Assembly: GCA_963709425.1 (NCBI GenBank)
Contig: CAVPWG010000004.1
Coordinates: 948,375-1,012,374, forward strand
Direction of reading: 5' to 3'
From: JAICJC01 sp963709425
GTDB taxonomy: Bacteria; Actinomycetota; Thermoleophilia; Gaiellales; JAICJC01
Length of the DNA: 64,000 nt
Below the pieces are notes generated by a model that did no database searches, was not told where the DNA came from, and saw only the letters and a list, made by a program, of their open reading frames with translations. The first letter of the stretch is position 1. Every line of letters starts with the position of its first letter. The translations under genes were made by a program, and so were the position numbers. Positions 25,294-31,430 of this stretch are shown here, piece after piece.

Positions 25294-26612
25294 AGATCCA
25301 GGTCGCGGACGGCGAAGAACACGGCCTCGGAGAACGTCGGGTAGGGCTGGATGGTGTCGAGCAGGACGTCGATCGGCACCTCGGCGCGGATCGCGAGCGT
25401 CACCTGGCCGAGCCACTCGCCCGCCTCCGGGCCGACCGCGCAGGCGCCGACGAGCACGCGCCTCTCGGGATCGGCGAACACCTTGAGAAAACCCGGGCGC
25501 TTCGGCCGCTCGTAGGTCGAGAGCCGGGCCGTGCCGCCGTGCTCGCCCTCGACCAGTCCCTCGCTCGTCGTGGTGCCGACCGAGGCCACCTGCGGGTCGG
25601 TGAAGGTGACGGCGGGAACCGCGCGGTGGTCGGCGCGGGCCGGCCTCCCTGCCGCGTCGGCCGCGGCCACCCGCGCCTGGTACTTGCCGGCGTGCGTGAA
25701 CATGGCGATGCCGGTCACATCGCCCGCGGCCCACACGCCGGCGCCCGCCCGCATGTGCTCGTCGACCTCGATCCCGCGCTTTGAGATCTCGAGCCCGAGC
25801 GCCTCGAACCCGAAGCCCTCGACCGCCGCCCGCCGGCCGGTCGCGACGATCAGCCGCTCGCCCGAGAGGGTCGTGCCGCCCTCCAGATGCACGTCGATCC
25901 CGGGCTCGATCCGGTCGATCTTGCAGCCGAGGTGGATGTCGATGCCCTCGCCAAGGAGCACGTCGTGGAGCAGCGCTCCGGCCTCGGGATGGTCGCGGGG
26001 GAGCAGGCGATCGGCGAAGTCGGCCAGCGCCACCTTCGCGCCCATGCGGTTGAAGAACTGGGCCAGCTCGCAGCCCACGGGGCCGGCGCCGAGGACGACC
26101 AGGCTCGCGGGGATCTCGCGCACGCTCGTCGCCTCGCGGTTCGTCCAGTACTCGACGCCGTCCAGGCCCTCGATCGGCGGGATCGACGGCAGCGACCCGG
26201 TCGCGATCATGAGCCGCTCGTAGCGGAGCTCACGGCCGGCGGCCTCGACCAGGCCCGGCTCGCGGACCACGGCCTGGCCGCGCACCAGCTCGATGTCGCG
26301 GTCGGCGAGCCACTCCTCCTGCGACGAGTCGTCCCAGTCGCCCGTCACCTGGTCGCGGTGCCAGAGCACCCGCGCGGTGTCGAGCTCGCCCGTGGCCGCC
26401 TCGGCGGCGCCGGGGGCGAGCCGGGCCGCTGCCAGCGCCTCTGCCGGGCGGAGGAGCGCCTTGGACGGCATGCAGGCGTAGTACGAGCACTCGCCGCCGA
26501 CGAGCCCGCGCTCGACCAGCGTCATCCGCGTGTCGGGCTCGAAGCCACGCAGCGCACCGGCGAAGGCCTCGCCGGTCGAGCCGCCGCCGATGATGAGAAC
26601 GTCCCCGGGCAT
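25290..26612 (-). CDS. FAD-dependent pyridine nucleotide-disulfide oxidoreductase-like protein
   Basis: 440 residues. 'VLIIGGGSTGEAFAGALRG' (FAD Rossmann), redox motif 'GGECSYYACMPSKALLRP' (CX4C), 'LVVLGAGPVGCELAQFF' (NAD Rossmann), 'GVWAAGDVTGIAMFTHAGKYQ' (FAD motif) and a dimerisation domain. The C-terminal catalytic motif, normally H-x-H-P-T-x-S-E in lipoamide dehydrogenase, reads 'QPYPTFSEAVFF': both His are lost and a Tyr stands near the active-site position, as in some mercuric-reductase-like enzymes. Thus it is probably not a lipoamide dehydrogenase. ATG 26612 is chosen at the start of the FAD motif. Stands alone. Confidence 0.8.
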   Translation of the reverse strand: MPGDVLIIGGGSTGEAFAGALRGFEPDTRMTLVERGLVGGECSYYACMPSKALLRPAEALAAARLAPGAAEAATGELDTARVLWHRDQVTGDWDDSSQEEWLADRDIELVRGQAVVREPGLVEAAGRELRYERLMIATGSLPSIPPIEGLDGVEYWTNREATSVREIPASLVVLGAGPVGCELAQFFNRMGAKVALADFADRLLPRDHPEAGALLHDVLLGEGIDIHLGCKIDRIEPGIDVHLEGGTTLSGERLIVATGRRAAVEGFGFEALGLEISKRGIEVDEHMRAGAGVWAAGDVTGIAMFTHAGKYQARVAAADAAGRPARADHRAVPAVTFTDPQVASVGTTTSEGLVEGEHGGTARLSTYERPKRPGFLKVFADPERRVLVGACAVGPEAGEWLGQVTLAIRAEVPIDVLLDTIQPYPTFSEAVFFAVRDLDL

Positions 26613-26661
26613 CGCAGCACTGTATGCCCCGCGCCGCCCCGCGGTATGCCAGTGCAACGAC

Positions 26662-26674
26662 GGGGTCAGACCCC
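26662..26674. repeat. Palindrome GGGGTCAGACCCC, copy 3
   Basis: In the gap between enoyl-CoA hydratase stop and flavoprotein start. Flanks match copy 2 (TGCAA before, CAATA after). Being downstream of one gene and upstream of another, it could terminate or insulate transcription. Confidence 0.7.
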
Positions 26675-26691
26675 AATAGTGCCTGCGGCCG

Positions 26692-27417
26692 CTACGGCGA
26701 CGGTCGCGTGCCGCCCGCCTCGGCCAGGGCGGCGTAGGCCAGCTGCTCGATCAGGAGGCCCGCGTCGCGCGAGGCGTCCTCGGCCGCGTCCGCGGCCTTC
26801 TTCGCGAGCTCGACCGCGAGCCGGGGGAGCGCCGCCAGCTCGGCCGCGACCGCCAGGGCACGCGGCTCGGGGTCGCCGGCGACCACCTCGGTCACGAGCC
26901 CCATCTCGGCGAGCTGCGCCGTCGGCAGCCGCCGCCGGAGCAGGATCAGCTCCTTGGCCCTGAGCGCGCCGATCGCCTTCACGAGCCGCACCGTGCCGCC
27001 GGAGCTCGGGACGATGCCGATCTCGACCTCCGGCAGCCCGAACGTCGCGGCCGAGTCGGCGATGCGGAAGTCGCACGCCAGCGCAAGCTCGAACCCGCCG
27101 CCCAGGCACCACCCCCTGATCGCCGCGATCGTCGGCTGCGGAAGCGCGGCGATCCGCTCGTAGACGCCGCCGGTGTCGCGGTAGTAGGCCAGCGCGTCGG
27201 CGGCGCCCGCCTCCTGCATCTCGCTCATGTCGGCCCCGGCCGAGAACGCCCGCTCGTTGCCGGCGACCACGATCGCCCCGGCCGCTCGCACGCGGTCGTC
27301 GTCGAGCGCGGCGTCGAGCTCCCGTTCGAGCGCGGTCGAGAGGGCGTTCAGCTTGTCGGGGCGGTTGAGGCGAATGAGCGCAACGGGCCCGTGCCCGGCG
27401 ATCTCGATCAGGCTCAT
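26692..27417 (-). CDS. Enoyl-CoA hydratase/isomerase family protein
   Basis: 241 residues, a little short for crotonases. 'ALIRLNRPDKLNALSTAL', oxyanion hole residues in 'AFSAGADMSEM' and 'GWCLGGGFELALACDFRIA', and a catalytic Glu in 'FGLPEVEIGIVPSSGGTVRL' (the second-Glu position of hydratases). The C-terminal trimerisation helix is brief. ATG at 27417 overlaps the HD gene stop (ATGA). Probable beta-oxidation role; could also be an isomerase. Confidence 0.85.
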   Translation of the reverse strand: MSLIEIAGHGPVALIRLNRPDKLNALSTALERELDAALDDDRVRAAGAIVVAGNERAFSAGADMSEMQEAGAADALAYYRDTGGVYERIAALPQPTIAAIRGWCLGGGFELALACDFRIADSAATFGLPEVEIGIVPSSGGTVRLVKAIGALRAKELILLRRRLPTAQLAEMGLVTEVVAGDPEPRALAVAAELAALPRLAVELAKKAADAAEDASRDAGLLIEQLAYAALAEAGGTRPSP

Positions 27418-27965
27418 GCGCCTTCCTCCTCGATGCGGCGGAGGACGCGGTCGAGATCGTCGGCCATCGGCCCCGGCGCCCGCTCGAGGAAGATGTCGGC
27501 CAGCGACCGGTAGTACCAGAGCTGCCCATCGCGGCCCGCCCCGAACACCCGCCACAGGTCGTCGCCGCGCAGCCGCAGGTCCCACTCGATGCTGCGCACG
27601 TTGTAGAGCTTGTCTGCCAGCGACACCCGCAGCTCGTCCGGCTGAGCCGTGCGCATCCGCTCGACGAACGCCCGCTTGCGCTCGCCCCACTCGGGCTTGG
27701 GGCGTTCGTGGGTGTCGGTGCAGGCGTCGACGATCCGCGCCACCCGCTCGCCGAACCGGTCGCCGACGTCGGCGATGGTGACGTCGGTGTCCTCGATCAG
27801 ATCGTGCAGTACCGCCGCGACGGCCTCGTCCTCGTCGCCGCCGTCGTTCAGGACCAGCGAGGTGACGCCCAGGAGGTGGGCGTGGTACGGCACGTCGGTG
27901 CCCTTCTTGAGCTGAGCTCCGTGGGCGTCGATGGCCCACGCGAGCGCCTCGGCGAGCCGGCTCAG
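27414..27965 (-). CDS. HD-domain protein (SpoT/MESH1-like hydrolase domain)
   Basis: About 183 residues. HD motif 'AVAAVLHDLIEDTDVTIADV' and 'VSLADKLYNVRSIEWDLR' match the (p)ppGpp hydrolase domain of small SpoT/MESH1-type proteins; 'AHLLGVTSLVLND' supplies the first His. No synthetase, TGS or ACT domain. The start is unclear: coding potential begins next to the upstream stop at 27965 (a CTG in CTGA) or at GTG 27995 within the upstream gene. Could degrade an alarmone or another nucleotide; inferred from the motif. Confidence 0.7.
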   Translation of the reverse strand: MSRLAEALAWAIDAHGAQLKKGTDVPYHAHLLGVTSLVLNDGGDEDEAVAAVLHDLIEDTDVTIADVGDRFGERVARIVDACTDTHERPKPEWGERKRAFVERMRTAQPDELRVSLADKLYNVRSIEWDLRLRGDDLWRVFGAGRDGQLWYYRSLADIFLERAPGPMADDLDRVLRRIEEEGA

Positions 27966-28543
27966 ATGCCCACCCCGACGTTCTGGAAGAACCACAGGCT
28001 CGAGGTCAGCCACAGGCCGAGCAGGATCGCGAAGAGCGTGCCACCCGCCAGCGGGAGCACCCAGCCCGGGAAGCGCGACCCACCGCGGACGACCAGCACC
28101 TTGACGATGACGGCGCCGTAGATGACCGAGCCCAGCAGCGAGTGCACCTGGACGCGGGTCGAGTAGTCGCCGTAGCCGAGCAGGAAGATGCAGTGGTAGG
28201 CGACCGGCAGCGTCAGCAGGATCGCGAGCCGGCCCGACCATCGGTGCACGGTGCCGACCGCCGCGCCTATCGGCAGGTGGAGGCGCTCATAGATGTGGGC
28301 GGCGGTGACGACCTGGAAGCAGGCCAGCACTACGGCGGCGGTCGCGAGCCACACCTTGAGGTGGATCGGGTCCGAGAAGAAGAGCTTCAGGTAGCTCGGC
28401 GGGTAGAGGCCCGGGGCGAGCGTGTTGTGCTTCGCGATGACCCCCACGGTCAGCGACACGAGCGCGAAGAGGACGAGCGCCGCGGCCAGCCAGAGCCGGT
28501 TCGCGCGGGGGGCGTCGGGCGCAGCTGCCACGGCCGGGATCAT
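27962..28543 (-). CDS. Membrane protein, DUF6529-like, about 5 TM
   Basis: 193 residues with hydrophobic helices at about 17-38, 61-83, 101-120, 135-152 and 162-183. Conserved His appear in 'LKVWLATAAVVLACFQVVTA', 'HRWSGRLAILLTLPVAYHC' and 'QVHSLLGSVIYG', the arrangement of a cytochrome-b561-like di-heme bundle. I recognise the DUF6529 layout; heme binding is inferred. First gene of the membrane-HD-hydratase operon and divergent from the TetR gene, whose operator overlaps the shared promoter gap. Confidence 0.65.
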   Translation of the reverse strand: MIPAVAAAPDAPRANRLWLAAALVLFALVSLTVGVIAKHNTLAPGLYPPSYLKLFFSDPIHLKVWLATAAVVLACFQVVTAAHIYERLHLPIGAAVGTVHRWSGRLAILLTLPVAYHCIFLLGYGDYSTRVQVHSLLGSVIYGAVIVKVLVVRGGSRFPGWVLPLAGGTLFAILLGLWLTSSLWFFQNVGVGI

Positions 28544-28579
28544 AGGCGGGGACTCGGCTCGAGTGTTTGTCGTCCGACC

Positions 28580-28608
28580 GGTCAGTTATGGTGCTGACCA
28601 TGGGTCAG
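28580..28608. promoter_or_regulatory. TetR operator, three GGTCAG half-sites
   Basis: GGTCAG (28580-28585), CTGACC (28594-28599) and GGTCAG (28603-28608) form overlapping inverted repeats across the TetR start codon. This position in a 56-base divergent gap fits autoregulation and control of the DUF6529 operon. Confidence 0.5.
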
Positions 28609-29169
28609 TTACGAGCGCGAAGCGACCAGGCAAAGGCCGACCGGCGCCTCCACATCCTCGGGTGCGCGGCCGCCGTCTGCGCCGCGTCGGGCTACGACGA
28701 GCTGACCGTCGCTGACGTCGCCGAGCGGGCCGGGGTCGCCAAGGGCACGGTGTTCCGGTACTTCCCGACCAAGGAGGATCTCGGCCGGGCCCTCGCCGGC
28801 CAGCACCTGGCGCGCTGGGCCGACGACCTCGACCGCCGCCTGGCCCGCCTCCCCGGGCCGCCGGCGCCCGACACCGCGGCCCGGCTCCTGGTCGAGTCGC
28901 TGGCCGGGCGGCGCGACCTGCTGGCGCTCGCGGCCGGAGGGCTCGTCCCGGCCGACGTGCTCGACGAGACTCCCGCAGCCCGTGCGCTCGAGCGCGCGCT
29001 CCCCTATCTGGGCGAGGGCGGCGGCCGTCTCATGCGCACGGCGCTCGCCTCCGCGGCCGGCCTGCGGGCGACCCTCCGCGACGACGCTCTGTTCCGCGTC
29101 GAGCTCCATCACACGCTCCGGGCCCACATCGCCGGCCTCCGTTCGGCGCGGCAACGCGCTAGCGTCTAG
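28600..29169 (+). CDS. TetR family transcriptional regulator
   Basis: 189 residues. HTH at about residues 15-60: 'LHILGCAAAVCAASGYDELT' then 'VADVAERAGVAKGTVFRYFPTKEDL', the canonical TetR DNA-binding pattern. The C-terminal ligand domain is generic. ATG 28600 is preferred; ATG 28588 would put the operator inside the gene. Downstream mscL starts 28 bases after its stop. Confidence 0.85.
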   Translation: MGQLRARSDQAKADRRLHILGCAAAVCAASGYDELTVADVAERAGVAKGTVFRYFPTKEDLGRALAGQHLARWADDLDRRLARLPGPPAPDTAARLLVESLAGRRDLLALAAGGLVPADVLDETPAARALERALPYLGEGGGRLMRTALASAAGLRATLRDDALFRVELHHTLRAHIAGLRSARQRASV

Positions 29170-29197
29170 CCGAAAGCAACCCGGGGAGGGACGCTCG

Positions 29198-29608
29198 ATG
29201 CTCACGGAATTCAAGACGTTCCTCTTGCGGGGCAACGTCATCGACCTGGCGGTCGCGGTCGTCATCGCCACCGCGTTCGGCGCGGTCGTCGCCGCGTTCG
29301 TCGCCGACCTGATCACGCCGCTCATCGCCGCGATCGGCGGCAACCAGGATTTCTCGACGCTCAAGTTCGAGATCAACGACAGCCAGTTCCTGTACGGCTC
29401 GTTCATCAACGCGCTCCTGTCGTTCGTGCTCGTCGCCGCCGCGGTGTTCTTCTTCGTCGTGAAGCCCGTGAACGCGATGGCAGCGCGGCGGGCCAAGGAG
29501 GAGCCGGCACCGACGACCCGCGACTGCCCGGAGTGCCTGAGCGAGATCGCGCTCGCCGCGCGCCGCTGCGCCTACTGCACGGCCGAGGTCGGACCCGCGA
29601 CCGCGTGA
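29198..29608 (+). CDS. mscL: Large-conductance mechanosensitive channel MscL with C-terminal zinc ribbon
   Basis: 136 residues. The MscL core is complete: amphipathic N-helix 'MLTEFKTFLLRGNVIDLAVAV', TM1 'VVIATAFGAVVAAFVADLITP', periplasmic loop with 'KFEINDSQFLYGSFINA' and TM2 'LLSFVLVAAAVFFFVV'. The usual C-terminal helical bundle is followed by 'CPECLSEIALAARRCAYC', a CxxC-x11-CxxC treble-clef/zinc-ribbon-like tail. Shine-Dalgarno GGGGAGGG precedes the ATG. The stop overlaps the phosphoesterase GTG. Pressure-release valve; the ribbon may join cytoplasmic tails or sense metal/redox state (inference). Confidence 0.9.
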   Translation: MLTEFKTFLLRGNVIDLAVAVVIATAFGAVVAAFVADLITPLIAAIGGNQDFSTLKFEINDSQFLYGSFINALLSFVLVAAAVFFFVVKPVNAMAARRAKEEPAPTTRDCPECLSEIALAARRCAYCTAEVGPATA

Positions 29609-30534
29609 CGCGCCGCCTCAGGCTCCTCTCGATCGGCGTCGCCGTGTTGGCGGCGCTGGCGACGGCGCCGACCGCAATGGCCGACACCGCGCCGGCCCCG
29701 CACCTGCGCGCGCCGCACGCCTGCGGCCGAACGCCGCACAAGCGCCCGCGGATCCGGCACGTGATCGTGATCGTGCTCGAGAACCACCCGTACCCGAAGA
29801 TCATCGGCCGCGCGCCCTTCATCACCTCGCTCGCGCACCGCTGCGGCCTTGCCGCCGACTATCACCACAACGCCAAGGTGAGCCTGCCCAACTACCTGGC
29901 GATGACGAGCGGATCGACGCACGGGCTGCGCCGAAACTGTACGCCGAAGCAGTGCCCCGTCGGCGGGCCGAGCATCTTCACCCAGCTCGCCCGCCACAAC
30001 AAGAAGTGGCGCGCCTACCAGGAGTCGATGCCCGGCCGGTGCGGCCGGGCCTCTTCCGGCCTCTATGCGGCCCGGCACAACCCGGTCGTCTATTACCGGC
30101 GAATCGGAGACCGAAAGTGCCGGCGGCACGTCGTCCCGTTGGGCCCGCGCGGGTCAGGCGCCCTCACCCGGGCCCTGAACCACAAGGGCACGCCCGCCTA
30201 CATGTTCGTGACGCCGAACCTGTGCCACGACATGCACGACTGCTCGGTGGCGGTCGGGGACGTGTGGGTCTCGGCCTGGGTGCGGATGATGGTGAAGAGC
30301 CGGGCCTACCGCGCCGGCCACACCGCCATCTTCCTCACGTTCGACGAGGGGTCGGACCGGGTGGGCCACATCCCCACCGTGGTCGTGAGCCCCTACACCC
30401 ACGCCCACACCGTGTCACACAAGCGCTACACGCACTTCTCGCTCATGCGGACGACCGCGAAGGTGCTGGGATTACGGAGATGCCTCGGAAAGGCCTGCTC
30501 GGTTCGAGGCCTTTCCAAGGCATTCCGTCTGTAG
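29605..30534 (+). CDS. Secreted phosphoesterase/acid phosphatase family protein
   Basis: 309 residues. Signal peptide 'LLSIGVAVLAALATAPTAMA'. The phosphoesterase (PF04185-like) core begins 'IRHVIVIVLENHPYPKIIG', then 'VSLPNYLAMTSGSTHG', 'MFVTPNLCHDMHDC' (Asn/Asp/His metal ligands), 'IFLTFDEGS' and 'PTVVVSPYTHA'. This is the layout of AcpA/PLC-C-like enzymes. Start GTG overlaps mscL stop. Exported, likely phosphate release from extracellular esters. The last codons form part of an inverted repeat. Confidence 0.8.
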   Translation: MTRRLRLLSIGVAVLAALATAPTAMADTAPAPHLRAPHACGRTPHKRPRIRHVIVIVLENHPYPKIIGRAPFITSLAHRCGLAADYHHNAKVSLPNYLAMTSGSTHGLRRNCTPKQCPVGGPSIFTQLARHNKKWRAYQESMPGRCGRASSGLYAARHNPVVYYRRIGDRKCRRHVVPLGPRGSGALTRALNHKGTPAYMFVTPNLCHDMHDCSVAVGDVWVSAWVRMMVKSRAYRAGHTAIFLTFDEGSDRVGHIPTVVVSPYTHAHTVSHKRYTHFSLMRTTAKVLGLRRCLGKACSVRGLSKAFRL

Positions 30535-30552
30535 GAGTGGAAGGACTCCTAC
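30531..30552. terminator. Perfect 8-bp stem-loop shared by convergent genes
   Basis: GTAGGAGT (30531-30538) pairs exactly with ACTCCTAC (30545-30552) around a 6-base loop. The TAG of the phosphoesterase (plus) and the TAG of the small protein at 30549-30728 (minus) both lie within the stem, which suggests a bidirectional terminator. Confidence 0.55.
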
Positions 30553-30728
30553 TGTGCGGAGGCGATCCGACGGACGAGCGCAAACTCGAAGCGCCTGCCG
30601 TCACGTGCCGCCGGCCGATCGCCCGCAGCGGAGACCACGGTCGTCCGCCGGAGCGCGGCATCTGCGTGCATTGCCGCCATCCTGGCGTCTGTGGTGCGAT
30701 CCATTGCTGCGATAGGTGAGACGAGCAT
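30549..30728 (-). CDS. Small protein, 59 aa, unknown function
   Basis: The ATG at 30728 is preceded by AGGGGG at 7 bases. A TTGACG-N17-TATCTG promoter lies about 80 bases upstream and a perfect hairpin holds the stop, so the transcription unit looks complete. The protein is basic and probably helical: 'MLVSPIAAMDRTTDARMAAM' then 'ALRRTTVVSAAGDRP' and 'FEFALVRRIASAQ'. In length and style it recalls the 58-residue protein at 50562-50738, with an Ala-rich N-terminal helix then an RR-rich segment, though identity is low. No known domain recognised. Confidence 0.45.
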   Translation of the reverse strand: MLVSPIAAMDRTTDARMAAMHADAALRRTTVVSAAGDRPAARDGRRFEFALVRRIASAQ

Positions 30729-30754
30729 GTGACGACCCCCTGAAGGTAGTGGGC

Positions 30755-30791
30755 GGCGCCGCCTCGTGACCCCCGTACAGTCGGCGGCGCC
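30755..30791 (-). other. Structured 5' leader hairpin before the small protein
   Basis: GGCGCCGCC (30755-30763) and GGCGGCGCC (30783-30791) form a 9-bp stem with a 19-base loop inside the predicted leader. It could control translation or early termination. No known riboswitch class is recognised. Confidence 0.35.
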
Positions 30792-30806
30792 GTGCCCAAT
30801 ACCCTC

Positions 30807-30835
30807 CAGATAGCCGACGCGTCCAAGGGCGTCAA
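30807..30835 (-). promoter_or_regulatory. Sigma-A-like promoter TTGACG-N17-TATCTG
   Basis: -35 TTGACG at 30830-30835, 17-base spacer, -10 TATCTG at 30807-30812 on the minus strand, directed at the 59-residue protein. The match is good for such GC-rich DNA. Confidence 0.5.
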
Positions 30836-30962
30836 TGAGTTTCCCGGAGTCCATACGATTCCTTTACGGGTGGGAAAGATCGCGTGCGCCCTTGCGGCGG
30901 CGTCGCCCAGGGTGTAGACCATCGCCGCACTCACAGACACACTCCCCGCGGAAGGAGTCTCG
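30836..30962 (+). other. Upstream region of the molybdenum hydroxylase operon
   Basis: No gene seen. The strand towards the operon has only a weak promoter candidate, TTGCGG (30892-30897) with 17-base spacing to TAGACC (30915-30920), and a good Shine-Dalgarno GGAAGGAG just before the GTG at 30963. I looked for a riboswitch fold and could not support one. Confidence 0.3.
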
Positions 30963-31430
30963 GTGAAACGGGCGGTCACCATCTCGGTGAACGGGGTGTC
31001 TCACGCGACGGGGGTCGAGCCGCGCACGCTGCTCGTCCACTTCCTGCGTGAGCACCTGAATCTGACAGGCACCCACGTCGGCTGCGACACCTCGAACTGC
31101 GGCGCGTGCACCGTGTGGCTCGACGGCCTGGCAGTCAAATCGTGCACGGTGCTCGCCGTCCAGGCCGACGGCGCGGAGGTGACGACGATCGAGGCCATCG
31201 CCGCGAACGGCGACCTGCACCCGGTCCAGCGCGCCTTCAACGAGGAGCACGGCCTCCAGTGCGGCTACTGCACGCCGGGCATGGTGATGGCGGCGATCAA
31301 GCTGCTCGAGTCGAACCCCGACCCGACCGACGCCGAGATCCGGCGCGGGCTCGAGGGCAACCTGTGCCGCTGCACCGGCTACGAGAACGTCGTCGCCGCC
31401 GTGCGGACGGCGGCGGGGGTGACCGTGTGA
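30963..31430 (+). CDS. Molybdenum hydroxylase small subunit, 2x[2Fe-2S] (CoxS/XdhC type)
   Basis: 155 residues. The plant-ferredoxin-type cluster Cys are in 'HVGCDTSNCGACTVWLDG' with the fourth at 'VKSCTVL'; the proximal cluster Cys are in 'QCGYCTPGMVMAA' and 'GNLCRCTGYENVV'. It carries electrons from the molybdopterin site to FAD. The TGA overlaps the large-subunit ATG by one base. Gene order small-large-medium is that of form II CO dehydrogenase-like and many xanthine/aldehyde-type enzymes. Confidence 0.92.
   Translation: MKRAVTISVNGVSHATGVEPRTLLVHFLREHLNLTGTHVGCDTSNCGACTVWLDGLAVKSCTVLAVQADGAEVTTIEAIAANGDLHPVQRAFNEEHGLQCGYCTPGMVMAAIKLLESNPDPTDAEIRRGLEGNLCRCTGYENVVAAVRTAAGVTV

Noticed and set aside
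30480..30524. tRNA T-arm-like GGTTCGA within a symmetric stretch
   Set aside because: Flanking bases do not form T-stem, anticodon or acceptor stems; it lies inside the end of the phosphoesterase CDS.
30836..30962. Molybdenum-cofactor or purine riboswitch before the hydroxylase operon
   Set aside because: No conserved core could be matched on the operon strand; the only clear hairpin belongs to the opposite transcript.
30443..30982. A 179-codon minus-strand ORF across the gap before the molybdenum hydroxylase operon
   Set aside because: Low-complexity composition and no Shine-Dalgarno; the shorter frame at 30549-30728 has a promoter, ribosome site and terminator.
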